Shown here: positions 24,569 to 39,008 of the stretch, piece by piece
How positions within the stretch are numbered: the stretch's first letter is position 1
How the letters are laid out: each line of letters starts with the position of its first letter
Source: Chaunax sp. Z400
Lineage: Eukaryota > Chordata > Actinopteri > Lophiiformes > Chaunacidae
Assembly (NCBI GenBank): GCA_037577475.1
Contig: CM075193.1
Span: 228,501 to 292,500 of the forward strand
DNA length: 64,000 nucleotides
Direction of reading: 5' to 3'
Notes under the pieces: generated by a model
The model's input: only the letters and a program-made list of their open reading frames with translations
Database searches by the model: none
What the model was told of the DNA's origin: nothing
Made by a program: the position numbers and the translations under genes

Positions 24569-24597
24569 GTGCCGTGAGAGAGAGAGAGAGAGAGAGC
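24479..24597. repeat. (CA)44 followed by (GA)10
   Basis: A nearly perfect CA array 88 bp long, a 12-bp spacer, then a GA run. Minus-strand Cys-Val frames are artefacts. Confidence 0.95.
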
Positions 24598-26189
24598 CCA
24601 CCCACACACTCCAATCTCTGTGTCTCGACCTCCTCTTCCTCATCCTCTTCCTCCGCCTCTTCCTCTCCCGGCAACCGGCTTGGCATCCCATGCTGGTCAC
24701 CATGGAAACACCAGGCCTGGTGGAAGTGTTTGTGAGAGAGATACAGAAAGAAAATGTTGGTCTCCTCCTCTCTCCATCCATTTTCTGTGTGAGCATCAGC
24801 GCTCCAGCTGCCCACACACCTGTCCTCCACGCACACCTGAGTGGGTGCTGAACACCACCTGTTACTAGGCGACATGTCCAAGTTGGGCTGTCAAAGAACA
24901 CTGATCTTTTCTACAGTCTGACTTTATTTAGACGAGTATGTCTGAAATGGAACAGCCACAGCCAATGAAAAGACGGCCATCAGCAGGGGGCGCTCTGCCT
25001 GAATGAAAACACCAGCCAGTGTTTAATTAACGGCCCACGGACCACAGACCAGACCTCTCAGGTGTCTTTGGTCAACTGTACATTATTTCTTTAAAAGATC
25101 CAAAAAATGGGATCTGACTGATATTAATTATAGTCCTAAACTGGTGGTGAAGTAGAAACTGGAAACCAGAGGAAACTGGTGGGCTAACTGCTAAGTGGGC
25201 TAGCCGCTACCTAATCTTTGTTATTTACCAGGCTTTCTGAATTATATTTATTAACACAGCAGTGCAAAGCACATGAGCACACAGTGTATTATTTGCCATA
25301 CTTATTATTATTATTATTTTTCTTCCGTGCACTTTTTCCGTCGTGTAACTGGTCTCACATATTCGTACTGAGATTCAGACCAAGCATCAAGCACACATCA
25401 AAATTTCTCCTGGAATTTTCTAGTTATAGGTTAGGAAATCTGACCTTTTTAGCTAATTTAAGTAGCCTATTAAGCTAGCATCCCTGCTAGGTGATATGTG
25501 GAGTCAGCTGATTAGAACTGTGGATAATAGCCTATATTTAATTCTTACATTATGTGTAATTTGACACTAAGAATTGATTATAACATCAATATAGTGTCAT
25601 ATTTATGTTCTCCATGCTGGTATATGGACCTCATGACATCATTAATTCCATTTTAATGAGTCATTCTCTGTGAGAATTTAATAAAATGGCAGAATGTAGA
25701 TGAGAAGTGATTTCAGACACTCCTGCTCTCACGTAGCTGTTGCATGATGGGAATTACCTCCATGACCTCTGACCTTCTCACCCTCCTTCTCTCCAAAACA
25801 AACATGGCTGCAGTGTGCTGGACATTTCTACATGGTGTCTGGTATCTGAGTGATAATCCTCTGCACACATCAGCAGTTCTCAAAGGCATTCAGATCACTC
25901 ACGGTGTTAATGCACTGACACTTGGATGTCCTTCAGACCTGGAACGCATCGTTCTGTTTGTGTGTGTGAGAGGAAGACATGATTACATGACATCGCAACG
26001 TCTAGGCCTCTCCAGAAAAACTGGACTAAATTTGGTTACTGGGTTCATGTGAGAGTAATTTAAACACATAGCAGGTCTGAACTATTTGAACCTTTGATGG
26101 TTGATAACATCTTTTTTATAAGGAGCAACATGATTTCTAGACTTCCTTGTAGATTCTTCAGTGTCTTCTGACCAAATCAGAGCTTAAAG

Positions 26190-26465
26190 CTGGATTCATC
26201 TGCAGAATCTCCTCCTTTCTCCTATAGACTGGATTCATCTGCAGAATCTCCTCCTTTCTCCTATAGACTGGATTCATCTGCAGACTCTCCTTCTTTCTCC
26301 TATAGACTGGATTCATCTGCAGACTCTCCTTCTTTCTCCTATAGACTGGATTCATCTGCAGACTCGCCTCCTTTCTCCTATAGACTGGATTCATCTGCAG
26401 ACTCTCCTTCTTTCTCCTATAGACTGGATTCATCTGCAGACTCTCCTTTCTCCTCCTATAGACTG
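26190..26465. repeat. 39-bp minisatellite, seven copies
   Basis: Each unit holds ACTGGATTCATCTGCAGA and CTTTCTCCTATAG. The length is a multiple of three, so on the minus strand it stays open as a repeated MNPVYRRKKESLQ (six copies, then MNPALSSD). There is no promoter or homology evidence for a gene. Confidence 0.9.
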
Positions 26466-27339
26466 TTTGGTTACTAAGACGCTGATGTCTGAGTCTGAGG
26501 ATTCATCAGAGTAGGAGGTTTTAAAAGATGAATGTTTGCTCAGAGCTGCAGGTTTTCAGGCTCAGCTGTCTGATGGACTCAGGGAGGATGAGGTGGTGAA
26601 ATGTGGAGATAACTGCGGGGTCAGCTTTAAATTCCCCGGACACAGAGGGCCTGATGGGAAATGTCTGAAAACAGTAGTGAGATGGTACATCCTATCATTC
26701 AGTTCATTCTCATCATTCTGTCTTTATATACATTTTCTATCCATTCATTCTGTCTGAAAACACTCGTCTTCAACTTATGAGAGTCTGTTTGGCATCATTC
26801 AGCCTCTGCAGACTCCAACCTTCGTCCTCCTCTTCCTCCTCCCTGCTGTCTGAATCTCCGCCTCTCACTCAGATCTAAAGAGCTGGAGCGCTTCATAATA
26901 TTCCAGCGCGGCACCGAGGGGTGGAGACAGTCATGGAACAGACTGACCCTAAAAATGCTTTGTCACTTTTATCGTTATTCATGCAGTGTTAGTGCAAGGA
27001 GATTTTTTCCCGTTGATTTTGTTTTATACAATACTACCTAAATGAATCACAAATATCTGTTTACGTATCTTTAGAGTGATGATGAAATGATTTCTTGATC
27101 AAATAAATGAGAATGCACTCCTGGGCTGATTCTGTGTTTTTTAATATTCTGGTTAAAGTCTGATGACGTCTTTAGTTTGAATTGTGTGTTATTGTTGGAC
27201 ATTGTGATCATTTTGTACTTTTAACGCTTTAATCTGTCTTATTGATTATTATAAATTATTGCTTGCTATAGGGTTTCTATGTGGGTTCTCACAATAAGTG
27301 GCTGCTGTCATATTATCGTTTGTCTTGCTTGTATTGCGT

Positions 27340-27660
27340 TAAATGAAACTAACAGCGCCAGTGAAGACCCGTCCACCGCGTAGCGCCGCTCCGCCGGTGC
27401 TGCCGAGTGTTGGAACCAAGCACACCAGACGCTGCAGTCCGGGCAGTGGTGAAGCGGAGGGGGGGCGGAGGGTAGGGGAGGAAGAGGAGGAGGAGGCTTG
27501 GTGGATTTGAGGACTCTGCTCCGGCGTTGTTTGTGCACCGAGCTCCCAGAAATCCGTCCGCCCGTCCGTAACTCCGAGCGGGACTCCTCTGCGCTTCTGT
27601 CGGCTTTCAGGTGAGTGTGAAGCCGGGCGGGGGTTCATCTGGTGCACGGGGTCGTCAGAT
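27340..27660 (+). promoter_or_regulatory. sptbn1: CpG-rich candidate promoter of sptbn1
   Basis: CpG density jumps here (CCACCGCGTAGCGCCGCTCC, GCGGAGGGGGGGCGGAGGG, CCGTCCGCCCGTCCGTAACT) after kilobases of CpG-poor DNA. There are GC boxes and no clear TATA box, as expected for a broadly expressed gene. It sits directly upstream of a good splice donor. Confidence 0.6.
27480..27610 (+). other. sptbn1: Probable non-coding exon 1 of sptbn1 (5' end uncertain)
   Basis: The 3' end is fixed by a consensus donor, TTTCAG/GTGAGTG at 27611. The 5' end is unknown, so the start given is a guess. The next exon on this strand with a matching acceptor is at 47594. Linking the two is inference from strand, CpG context and the need for an upstream exon. 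Confidence 0.5.
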
Positions 27661-30249
27661 TTAACACGGCTGGGGGAGCATCCACAGCCACGACGGCTGT
27701 AGCTGTGGCGTCACCATGTCATGTCTGCGCCGTTCCCGGGTTAATCACAAACCTCCAGCCTGTTGGTCATGTTGGGCCTCATTGGTGCCAATCGAACCCG
27801 GGCAGCGAGCTCCTCTCCCGGCTGAACCCCGCAGCCTCCTCCGCTCCCCATCGTGCTTTTTGAACTTGTGCTTGTTGCCTTCACTGCTGCTGGTTGTTGT
27901 TAACTCTGCTGCTCTATTTCATCTCCAGACAAGTGGAAATTCATTTAAAGAGGGATTCTAATCTAATATGGAGATGATGACGATGATGATGATGGTGCAG
28001 ATTATAAACAATATCCCGACCTAGAATAAGCGTCCAATACTCCCACAGTGATCCCCAGTGTACTTTATGGTGTATTTTATGATTGGAATTTAAGGTATTA
28101 TTGTGGTTTTTGCAGCACTTTTCGGTAGTTTTATCTCCAGTTTGAGGTTTTTCTGATATTTTGCAGGTATTTTTAAGGTCATTTTAGCTGGACTGCTGCC
28201 TAAATCTGCTGCTCTGAGGCTGGTTTTTTTTTTGCGCAGACCCTGTTTCAAATCCTGTGGAGCAATTATGTAATCAGATCCAGGGTGGACTGCTGCTTTC
28301 TCTCCCCCACCCTCTCTCCTCCATTTCTTTCCTCTAATCGTCCTTTTTCCCTTCTCTCATCTGTTTTTATTCCAACCCTCTCTTCTCCAGCCTCCACCCT
28401 CCTTATCTCCTCACTTCAGGGTTAGTCTTATCATCCCCCCCGTCTTCATCCTCACCTCTGTCTTCATCCTCACCTCCACCCCCTCTGTATTTCTGTGATG
28501 CACCAACTGAGAACCATTTAGCAACTTGTTGACTGGAGCCTTTAACATGTCACTTAGGTGTGGAGTTGTTGGAATCAGCTGCTTTTTGACCAGACCCTTA
28601 AAATGGATCCTTGTTTTCAGAAAGTGTTAAACTGCCTGGATGTATTTGATGCTCTGCCCCCATGAAAAACAACACCTATTATAGCAGAAACATGGAAACA
28701 GATTAAACATGCAGTAAATAAAAATAGAGAAAATCAATACAGATATTTAAGTGATTACAGATGATTACGGTATAGTCAAAAGCATTTTTAGTCAATTAAA
28801 TATGATCTGAAATAAGGACTTTCCAGCTGTTGGTGTCCTGTAGCAGTGTAGCGTTAGCTGGCTGATGTAATGTAAGTATCATGCTAACGTAATGCTCAAG
28901 TAACTTTAGCAGATGTAAAACATTCCAGGCATCATTTCCAGCTGTTGGTGTCCTGTTGCAGTTTAGCGTTAGCTAGCTGATATCTTGTAAGTACAATGCT
29001 ACTAATTTTACTAGCTGCTAATTGCTTCCAGCCACTTTTGAACTCTTCCATTTGTGGGTCGCACACATACAGCGGCCTGATTCGGTGCTGCTGCTACGCC
29101 CACTGCCGTCTCAGAGGTGGAACAACACTGACCTCCATTACGCCTTCGTAGCTTTTACACAGGACGTCGTGGTGGAATAAAGGCGCATCAGGTCCACCTT
29201 GAACAGACTGTAAATGGGGTAAGATGTAAGGTGGAGGCCTCAGCTTAAAACCATTTGGGGTAGAATCGAATATTAACGATCTTTAAATTTGTCTTGAATA
29301 TGAATATTTAAAAAAAAAAAACTTTATTCTTTATAGAACTGAAAAGAAACTGTTTTTGATTTAGGATTGTTAACGACTAACTTCCCAGAAACCAAAGTTT
29401 ATTTTAGCCCATCAACAGTATAAAACCAAAAAACCTTTCATTTACATTCATAAATGAAAAACAATAGCAAATCTTTACATTTAGAAAACTGAATTTGATC
29501 AGTCGATTATCACATTAATTGATAACTGATCGCCTGTCAGTCGACTAACGGATGCGGCTCTGCTTTCAATCAGAACTTTTCTCACAGCTTTCCTTCTGCT
29601 TGACGTCAGAACGCGGATCAGCTGCTTTTTACAGGCTCTTCAAATGGAGCCAGGAATAGATGAGACCAGGACACAGAGGGGTTCATGGGAAATGTGGTTC
29701 TAATTAAACGGAGGTAAAAATGTTCTCCTGGTCTGGGCCAGTTGAAGCTGGTCGGTTTAATTTACTTCATGATATCATCCTGATTTCATTATTTTTTATT
29801 ATTTGACAACTTCTTCTTATCTTATAAAAACCATGAACTGTTGATATGTTCATGTTTCACCATTAGAGAAAGTGAAACTACACCTTGTTTTTAAATGATC
29901 ACATGTTTATTTAATGCACTTGTTTTAATATGAACTCGACATCACAGCTGGTCTCAGTTCTGATTGGCTCAAAGTCAGCCTAAATCTGTGTTTTAGTGAT
30001 GTCATCTCTCCCAAGTCCGTCCTTTATTTATTTTTCTTCCTCTTCTTCCTGACAGTATTTCTGTTTGTCTTATCACACATCACCGCTGTCATGACGACCA
30101 CGACGACTCCACACCTTTGTTTTTGTCACACTGAACATAACTGACTTAACATGTTGCCTATATATGATAATCTGCCTGAATGGAGACCTGTTTCCAGAAT
30201 CAGGCGGTCCAACAACAACTAAAATGGTGACAGTAGAGGAGGTTGTGAT

Positions 30250-30560
30250 GACGTAGCTACTGTAGTAAATAAAAAGCAGCGGCGGTGGTCTGTGAGGTCG
30301 TTAAATACATCATCGACTGTGGGCGGAGTCTTTTTAAAGAAGAAATGTCTTCGTCGTGTGTAGTTTGAATTATGGCGACGTTGCCCCCGGTGATGTCCAG
30401 AGGTACTGCTCTGTTTCGTTCGTATTTACTTACGGATGAAGGCAGAATCCGGACGGAAGGCCGCTCCGTGATGAAGGAGGGCACTGATTGGCTGATGAAG
30501 GCTGCAGCGATTGGTTGACGGTGATGCTCGGTTTCATCGGTCTTCTCTATATTTAGCTGA
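30250..30560. other. CpG-rich island-like segment inside intron 1
   Basis: Locally CpG-rich sequence (AGCAGCGGCGGTGG, GTCTTCGTCGTGTGTAG, ATGGCGACGTTGCC, CGTTCGTATTTACTTACGG) with two CCAAT-type boxes on either strand (GATTGGCTG, GATTGGTTG near 30486-30515). It could be a young CpG-rich mobile element or an internal promoter. I cannot tell which. Confidence 0.35.
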
Positions 30561-33351
30561 AGCTTCGCCGCTGGGAAAACTCTTCCACTCCTCCTCCTCC
30601 TCCTCCCTCGCTCCTTCTTGCCCTCCTCTCTGTCGCCCTGTTCTACTTCCTATCTGCTGGACTCTTTCCAAACATTCCTCCCTTTCTCCTCTTGAAATGT
30701 TAGCAGCTGGTGTGTTTAACTCCTGTCCTCCTTTCTCTCTCACTTATCTCTTCACCATCACCTCCTCCTCTTCTCCTCCTCCTTCTCTTTCTCCCTAATA
30801 AACTTTGCCCTCTCCTAACACCCTTCCTCTAGGTCTGTTTTCCCATTTATCCTCTCTCCTCTCTGTCGGGACCACCTAGCTCCTGGCTTTCCTCTCTTTC
30901 CTCTCCTCCCGTCATCCATCACTCTCTCCCATCCTCCCTCCTCATCCTCGAGGCCTCAACATGAAGTTTTCTCCTCCTCCAGCTAAACTCCTTCAGCTGA
31001 ACGATTTCAATTCAATTTAATTGAATTCAAATCACTTTATTTGTGCCCGAGGGGCAGTTAAAAGGCAGGTAGAGTAGAAGGAGTGGAAGGAAGGAGACAA
31101 GGGAAGGTGGAATAAAATGGGAGAAGAAGAGAGACAGGGGAGGTGAATAAAGAAGGGATGAGGGAGGTCATTAGTTTGGGAGAAGGACGAGAAAAAGGAC
31201 GACGGTGACGATGGCCTCGATTCTGAAAATACAAGCACACAGCAGTTAGAGGGACAGTAGGCTATTAATAGTTAATAGCTAAGTTAATAGTTAAGCTTTT
31301 AACAGCAGTGTCTGTGAAGGTTGGTGTGTTTTTATGGGCTCCACACGCGTGACATAAAGAACATGTGATCAGAGGGTGTTTTCCTCCCGATGGACGCAGA
31401 TGCTCCTGACGTTCAGGCGGTGGAGGAATCTGAACACATCATCTGGGTGTGAAGAGTTTCCACATTCCCGATGATGAAACCTTCCCTTTGCTCCAGATGT
31501 GCTGAGACACACACCCATCTCTACAGTAGTGTGTCGAGTGCGTTGCTGTGGTTTGCGGCCTGAAATGACAAAGGCAGAGCTGTGTTGAGGTTGCTGGTTC
31601 AAACCCATGACGGCTAGCTTTGCATCGTGGGAAACGGTGGAACTAATAGAGGGACCTCTTTCAGCCACAAGGGTGTTTAAGAAGTAGATTCCAACACGTG
31701 GGGACAAACATGCATGTGTGTTGTGGACGTCCTGAGGCGTTGTTGTTGAGGTGAGGGTGGGGTCAACAGATGCCGACAGGAAGTCGGTGATTAGCTGAAA
31801 CTGGGACGCTGCCTCGGGGTCGCAGACAAGCTAACTGTTGTGTTTTCACTCCATCCATCATCTGTATAATCAGACCAAACTTCTTGCTCTGCCTGCTAAC
31901 ATGAAGCGGCGTCAGAGCTAACAGAATCTCACCCGCTAACTGCTACTAGCAGCTAACTGCTACTAGCTGCTTTTTAAACCACCTGGTTATGGGTCACACA
32001 TCATCGGTGTAAAAGGGCTAGAAACTGGTTCCAGGGTTGATACACGTCTGAAAACATGTCCTCATGTCATCAGTCATGTGTTGAAGGGGATGATTCCTTC
32101 AGCTGCTGTCTCCAATGTTGCTATGACGACAGGGGGGGCTTACATCATCGACCTCCACCCGTCTCGTCTCAAGGGCAGAGGTGTAACTCGACCCCTCTGT
32201 GACATCATATGTTATACATTACATGTGCGTGTTGTGCTGAGGCTGCTGGGAAAACTGCGTCTGATGTGTATTTGCTGTAAAATCATCCGTCTTTTAAGAT
32301 GAAACGACGGTTTTAAATAATTTTCTCACAACGTGATTTCATGATGAAATTTCTCCTTTTGCACAAACATTTTTGACTCCTCCAAAGATTCAAATAGGCT
32401 TTTATTGACTGAAGATGTTCAAAGTGATCAGAACAGTCACAATGTTCATCCAAGAAGTGGATAAAATGTTTATATTAAACAAATATTTAAAGTAATCGTG
32501 ATGAATTATAACGTGGCTGGTTGGACAATCAGTAAAAGAAGTAAAATTAGATAAAACGTCATATTTGTATCTTTTCAGGCTAATAAAACGTTTTTACTCA
32601 GACATGGAGAAGCTGTGTATACTGGAGATTTACACCAGCACGCTCCTGACACCTACGGCATTATGGGAGATTAGTTTGATGCCACTGGATGGCGAGGGGG
32701 AGGGGTTACATGTCCTTGACTGAACAAACCCATAAATTAATTTCACCGTCGTCCTGCTTGTTTCACTTTCATAGATATTTAACGCAGGGATTTACTCACA
32801 TGAGAAAAATTCATTATTATTTCATAAAACTTCTGCTTGTGAATTTGAAGTTTAAATTAAAAAGAAAGTCAGAGAAATTCTGACTCCTACATCAGAGTTT
32901 CTCTTCCAGCACACGAGAAAGCTCGACCAATCACTGCACACTGACATCATCACTCAAGGTTCTCCTGTAGTGGAAGAGTTCTACTCTAAGTAGGAGCTAA
33001 AAAAAAAAAAGTCCTTCAAAAAGCTACAAAGGTTTTTAGAACTGTTGAAGGTTCCTCAGGTCTGAAATGACTTTTGAGGAACCTCATTCTTCTGAGCAGA
33101 TGCCCTCACAGCCCGTTGGACCATCGGTCAGCGTTTCTGGTCCTGGTTCCTGCAGTGAGCTGATTGGACAGATTCAATCGGTGGCCTCGCCCATCAGTGA
33201 AATGAATCACTCTGATTGGTTGTTTGGCTAAAAGTGAATCGATGCACGAGACGACAAACGGAGAGTATTTCCTCTCACGCAGGCGCAGAACGTGCTATGG
33301 AGGCAGAGAGGTCGCTCTTCATCATGTGTCTAAATAAAAAGTGACGATGAT

Positions 33352-33965
<614 letters not shown>

Positions 33966-36173
33966 ATCCGTCCTTCTTCTATCAGAGACTTTAACAGCTG
34001 GTTCCCTTCAGGAGCCCCACCTTAAAATAGAAATACTGCAGTAGTACACGGTGAATATACTGTAATACTGTGAAGTACTGCAGTTCCTCCCATTTTATTC
34101 TGACCAATCAGGATCCTTGCAGTCATGCTCATTGTTTTTCCAGCTCTGGTACCAAATGTTCACTGAGTTCCTCCAAGAACTAAACCCCTTTGTTCTGTTT
34201 ACATTGTCTCCACCAATAGGATCGCTGAAGAGTCGTAACCTGGCCGGTGGTTGCCATAGCAATGTCACCTCTACATGACAACACCGGCTCGTCGGGTGTT
34301 ACCGTTACACCCTATTTACACGCTAAAGTTTCACAGGGGTTTGTAACAATGGAGGATGCTGCTGCTGCTGCATCTCCACCTAAACAGTGTTTGAACTCAA
34401 ATGTCCTGTCAGGGCTCCTGTAGCTGTCTGGCAGTAAACCCTCGTCCTCCACAGAGATGGACAGATCAGGAAGACGACTGAAGAGTCCTCTTGACCCTCT
34501 GCTCTTTATCTCAAGTGCTTCATTCCTCCTGCTGCCGTCTGATCCCTCGTTCTTTTCCGTCCGCCACACATTCCCTCACTAACGAGTTTCATCTGATTCT
34601 TCCTCTGTGGTTCTCTTCTTCCTCCTGTCTGCACCTCCCAAACCTCTCAGAGCCCTAATGACCCTCACTGATGTACCTGTGAAGCAGGTCGGAAACACTT
34701 TGGAGGGCGTCTCCCGCTGTGAACAGGCCCGACAGGCGGCAGCCAAAAGGCTAACTGTGCCATTCTCAGATAAACACCTCTTTTATTCCCTCGTTCCGTT
34801 CCTGAATGGCCGCTGTGTCTGAGAGAGCGGACAGATGGAAGGATTGTCGGTCCAGATTACTGGGAGCGCTGATAGTGACACACTGAGGCGGCGCCGTTCA
34901 GCCCTCATGAGACGTTTAATGAAGTTAAGCTCTGATTTGTCAGATAGAGACAAAGATGGAGGACAGAAAGAGGCCTTTTCTCTCCTGACGGTCTGTTTTC
35001 CACTGTGACCTTCAAACACAAAGGAACGGAATGATGAGAAAACCTCAACTTTACCCGAATGAGTTGGAAAAAAAACCTCTGAAGCCCCTTTTTCACAGCC
35101 TGTTGGTGGAGGACTGTTGCTCCTTCATCGCTCCTCCTCTCCGTTCTTTATAAACATTGTGAAGGTGTGATGGGAGGCCATTGTTGTTCCTCCTCTGAGC
35201 CGACAGCAGACGTAGTGTTGGCGCAGAAACAGCGAACAAACTAACCTACATCACACACTGGAGCAGCGTTATGACGCCATTGGTCTGTTCAGTTTCAGTA
35301 AAGCAGAGGACTGGTTTCCAGTTTGCCCAGTCTGTACAAACGTTAACAGATTGAAATTCACATGAAGCCTTTTTGTGATTTGCGACAAACTCCAAACTTT
35401 GTGTCTCACCTCTGAATGAGGCTCAGTGATTGGTCTCCGTTCAGTTCGTTCACAGACACTAGATCAGCTCAGATAAACGCGTCTCATAAACAGGTGACGC
35501 ATTTAAAAATAAATAAATCTATCCGGTGAGACTTGTTTAGAATAAAGTTGCTGTTTATTCATCTGCATGCTCTGGGAGTTCAAACCAGCAGCGGCCGTCT
35601 CATTCCTCTGAGCTCCACCCGTCGGAGCAGCAGAGGGAGGACGGCCTGTTTGTTTGAACAGAACAGCAGGGAGGAGTTTTTAGGCTGCAGTTGCATAATG
35701 GCCGGAAAGCAGAGGGGGGAGAGGGTGAGGAAGAGGAGCTCGGTTTGGAGTTTAGACTGGGGGAATGAAGCCTGTGATTTGCTCTTCATCACAACTCTGA
35801 AAGAAGCAGATTTTGGCAGATTAATCTCATATGACTGATTCAGTTTCCTCTCCGTCTGAAGCTGTCACTGATTTATTGATCGTGTTTGAATTTGTGTCGC
35901 AGTGATTAGTCTGTAATCTGTAATCTGATCACCTTGGATGGGAACTAAATACTCTGGATTCTTTCTCTGCAGCATTTAAAGAAATTACATCTTTGTGCAT
36001 TTTAAGCAAATGTATGGATTCCACACATTCACTGTAACACACAGCCATAGGCTAACTAGCCACATGCTACTAGCTCTCTTCACCTACACCTGACACATTC
36101 TGTTCAGTCGGTTAGCATTAAATGAAACCAGTTTATGTACAACAGACAGGACTGCATGTTTTTTTATACACCA

Positions 36174-36349
36174 CTAATGCTAGGAAGCTAATCTAAGCAT
36201 GTTACCTTGTTAATTCTAGGAAGCTAAAATTAGCACGTTACCTTGTTAATGCTAGGAAGCTAACCTTAGCATGTTACCTTGCTAATGCTAGGAAGCTAAC
36301 CTTGGCATAGTACCTTGTAAATGCTTGGAAGATAACCTTAGCATGTTAA
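36174..36349. repeat. 36-bp minisatellite, five copies
   Basis: Units contain GCTAGGAAGCTAACCTTAGC and ATGTTACCTTG and diverge slightly left to right. Confidence 0.85.
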
Positions 36350-37493
36350 GTATGAGTTGGTTTGGTTTCCTGTTGCCAGTGTTGATTGGATTCACTGGAG
36401 CAATGAAGTCTAAAAAAGTCTGGTCCCTAAAACACAAAACTCATCAGTGGTGAAATGTCACTGGTCCACATACCAGACTTGGTCAGGGTCTAAAGCTGGA
36501 TGAGATAAAAAAAAAAACATCCATTCAGTGTCCGGGGCCTTTTGAGATAAAACAATTCATCCAGTTTCCGGGGCCCCTCTGCTCCGTCATGTGAGAAAAC
36601 CCAACTCACCCTGACGGATGACAAAAGAGCGAGGGAATAAAAGGCTGACAGCGGAGGAATGTCAGCAGTCGGAGGGGATAAGGCCACATTGAGCTAAGAG
36701 GACGGAGAACCGAGGGTCGAGGCCCTATTATTGGCTGATCCCGAATGAAATGATCCGGTTCACCATGACCTAAACCAAACAGGATGTCAAAATCTCAACA
36801 CCTGAAGGATGAAATGTTATGTGATGAAAGGTTTTCTCATAACTTGAAAGGTGTGGCCATGGTGTCGCAGGAAAATTTCTGTCATTCACTATAAAACAGG
36901 AAGTTGTCATAACTCCGCTGCCGTGGTCCCAACTCAGTGTGTTAGATAAGAGTCCTGAAAACCTCCACATGACAATATGCATTCACAGTGATACCGCCAC
37001 CAGCTGACAACAGGAAGTCAGCCCTCTGTGACAAACATCATTAGCTTTCACTGAAGAAGAATGTATGGTTAGTGCGTACTCTATGGCGCCACATAGTGGA
37101 CACAGGAACTTTGTTAGTTCAGCATGGAAGCAGCTCGTGCTAACATTAACCATCACTCTTTTATTTTAGCCTTAAATGCTATACATTGTTATTACACAAC
37201 ATGTAGGCTTCCATAACATAATCTTTTTTTCAGTAAAATATCAAAGAAATGTAACTAAAGTAAAGTAATTGAACTGTCTGTTCATTAAAAATGTTATAAT
37301 TACTCCAAAAGTATCAAAAATAATGACAAATAGTCTATCCGATGGCCTTAAACACCTCTGATTTCATGTAGCTCTAATGTCCTGGTGTTGTTCATCGGCC
37401 GCGGCACCATCTTGTTTTAATTCACGTAATATTTCTTTCTAATTGTTTTACACACAAATATCAATAAGTAGAACCACAAGAATCAGCGTTGTC

Positions 37494-37506
37494 TCACACA
37501 CACACA

Positions 37507-37561
<55 letters not shown>

Positions 37562-37687
37562 ACACACACACACAGACACACACACACACACAGACACACA
37601 CACACACAGACACACACACACACACACACACACAGACACACAGACACACACGCACACACACAGACACACACACACACACACACACAG

Positions 37688-37721
<34 letters not shown>

Positions 37722-37738
37722 ACACACAGACACACACA

Positions 37739-37789
<51 letters not shown>

Positions 37790-37809
37790 ACACACACACA
37801 GACACACAG

Positions 37810-37841
<32 letters not shown>

Positions 37842-37905
37842 ACACACACACACACAGACACACAGACACACACACAGACACACAGACACACACACACACA
37901 CACAG

Positions 37906-37937
<32 letters not shown>

Positions 37938-37974
37938 ACAGACACACACACAGACACACACACACACACACACA

Positions 37975-38053
<79 letters not shown>

Positions 38054-38086
38054 ACACACACACACACAGACACACACACACACACA

Positions 38087-38125
<39 letters not shown>

Positions 38126-38200
38126 ACACACACACACACACACAGACACACACAGACACACACACACACACACAGACACACACACACACACACACACACC
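37494..38200. repeat. 700-bp compound CA / CAGACA array
   Basis: A CA array interrupted at irregular spacing by single GA steps (CACAGACACA), with one CG step near 37650. Over 700 bp it is the longest simple dinucleotide array in the window. Open frames of 230-280 codons in four frames are His/Thr or Cys/Val artefacts. Confidence 0.97.
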
Positions 38201-38811
38201 TCATTCCTCACTGATTGGTTTATTCTGCAGCCACGTCTCCGTCTCGACTTGTCGTTTGGTCTCGGCTCCAAACTGACCTGACCTGAACCGAGCCACCACA
38301 AACCAGATCGAACCAGGAGGCTGAATCCAAACTGAAGCTCCTGGCAGTAAAGCTCTGCTCACCATCAATTAGTCATGTGGTCTCATTTGTTCACTGGGGC
38401 GAGTTGTTTGCTCCAGAGCAGATCAGACAAAGAGACCAGAGAGAGCCTGAAACACTGACGGTTGTTAAACACCAGACTGAAACTATAATGGGGTATAAAA
38501 TGAAAGTAATTATTTGACTCAGCAGACGATCCCTGTGAGCCCATGAATGGGGGTGTAGCAGCACCACGGTTGTCTTTTTATTAAGTAAAATGATCCACAT
38601 CGATCTGCTGATAGTTCCAGTCCAGAAGAGGCTCTTAAATGTTTTGTTTTCATTATGATTTTACTTTTCAAGATATTAATCACAGTGTATTTAAACAACA
38701 GCTGTCGTGTTGCGTTCGCTGTTGTTCGGCGTGTTGAGCATTTTTGTGCATCTATGTTTGGTAAGTTCATCATTAATTTATCATCTCTTCATGTTAGTGT
38801 GTGAATAACCC

Positions 38812-38816
<5 letters not shown>

Positions 38817-38846
<30 letters not shown>

Positions 38847-38972
38847 CATGTACTGTTCATCACGCATCTATCAATAATCAATGAGGGTCCTGAGTGCTGT
38901 GTGTGTGCCCTCCATCAGTAACAGTCGAGGTTACATGGTACCCTTTGTTCGACCAGGAAATATAGATGTACG

Positions 38973-39006
<34 letters not shown>
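38817..39006. repeat. Two short CA microsatellites
   Basis: CA runs at 38819-38846 and 38978-39006, 130 bp apart. Confidence 0.9.

Positions 39007-39008
<2 letters not shown>

Larger units (their letters stand above)
23206..27339. other. Intergenic region between acyp2 and sptbn1
   Basis: No exon is supported. Open frames of 60-145 codons here cross simple repeats (23262-23332, 24479-24597) or lack any domain (25744-26052, 26536-26757). In human other small genes lie in this interval, but none is recognisable here. Confidence 0.5.

Noticed and set aside
37443..38301. Open frames of 230-280 codons on both strands
   Set aside because: His-Thr and Cys-Val repeats are the translation of CA/GT arrays.
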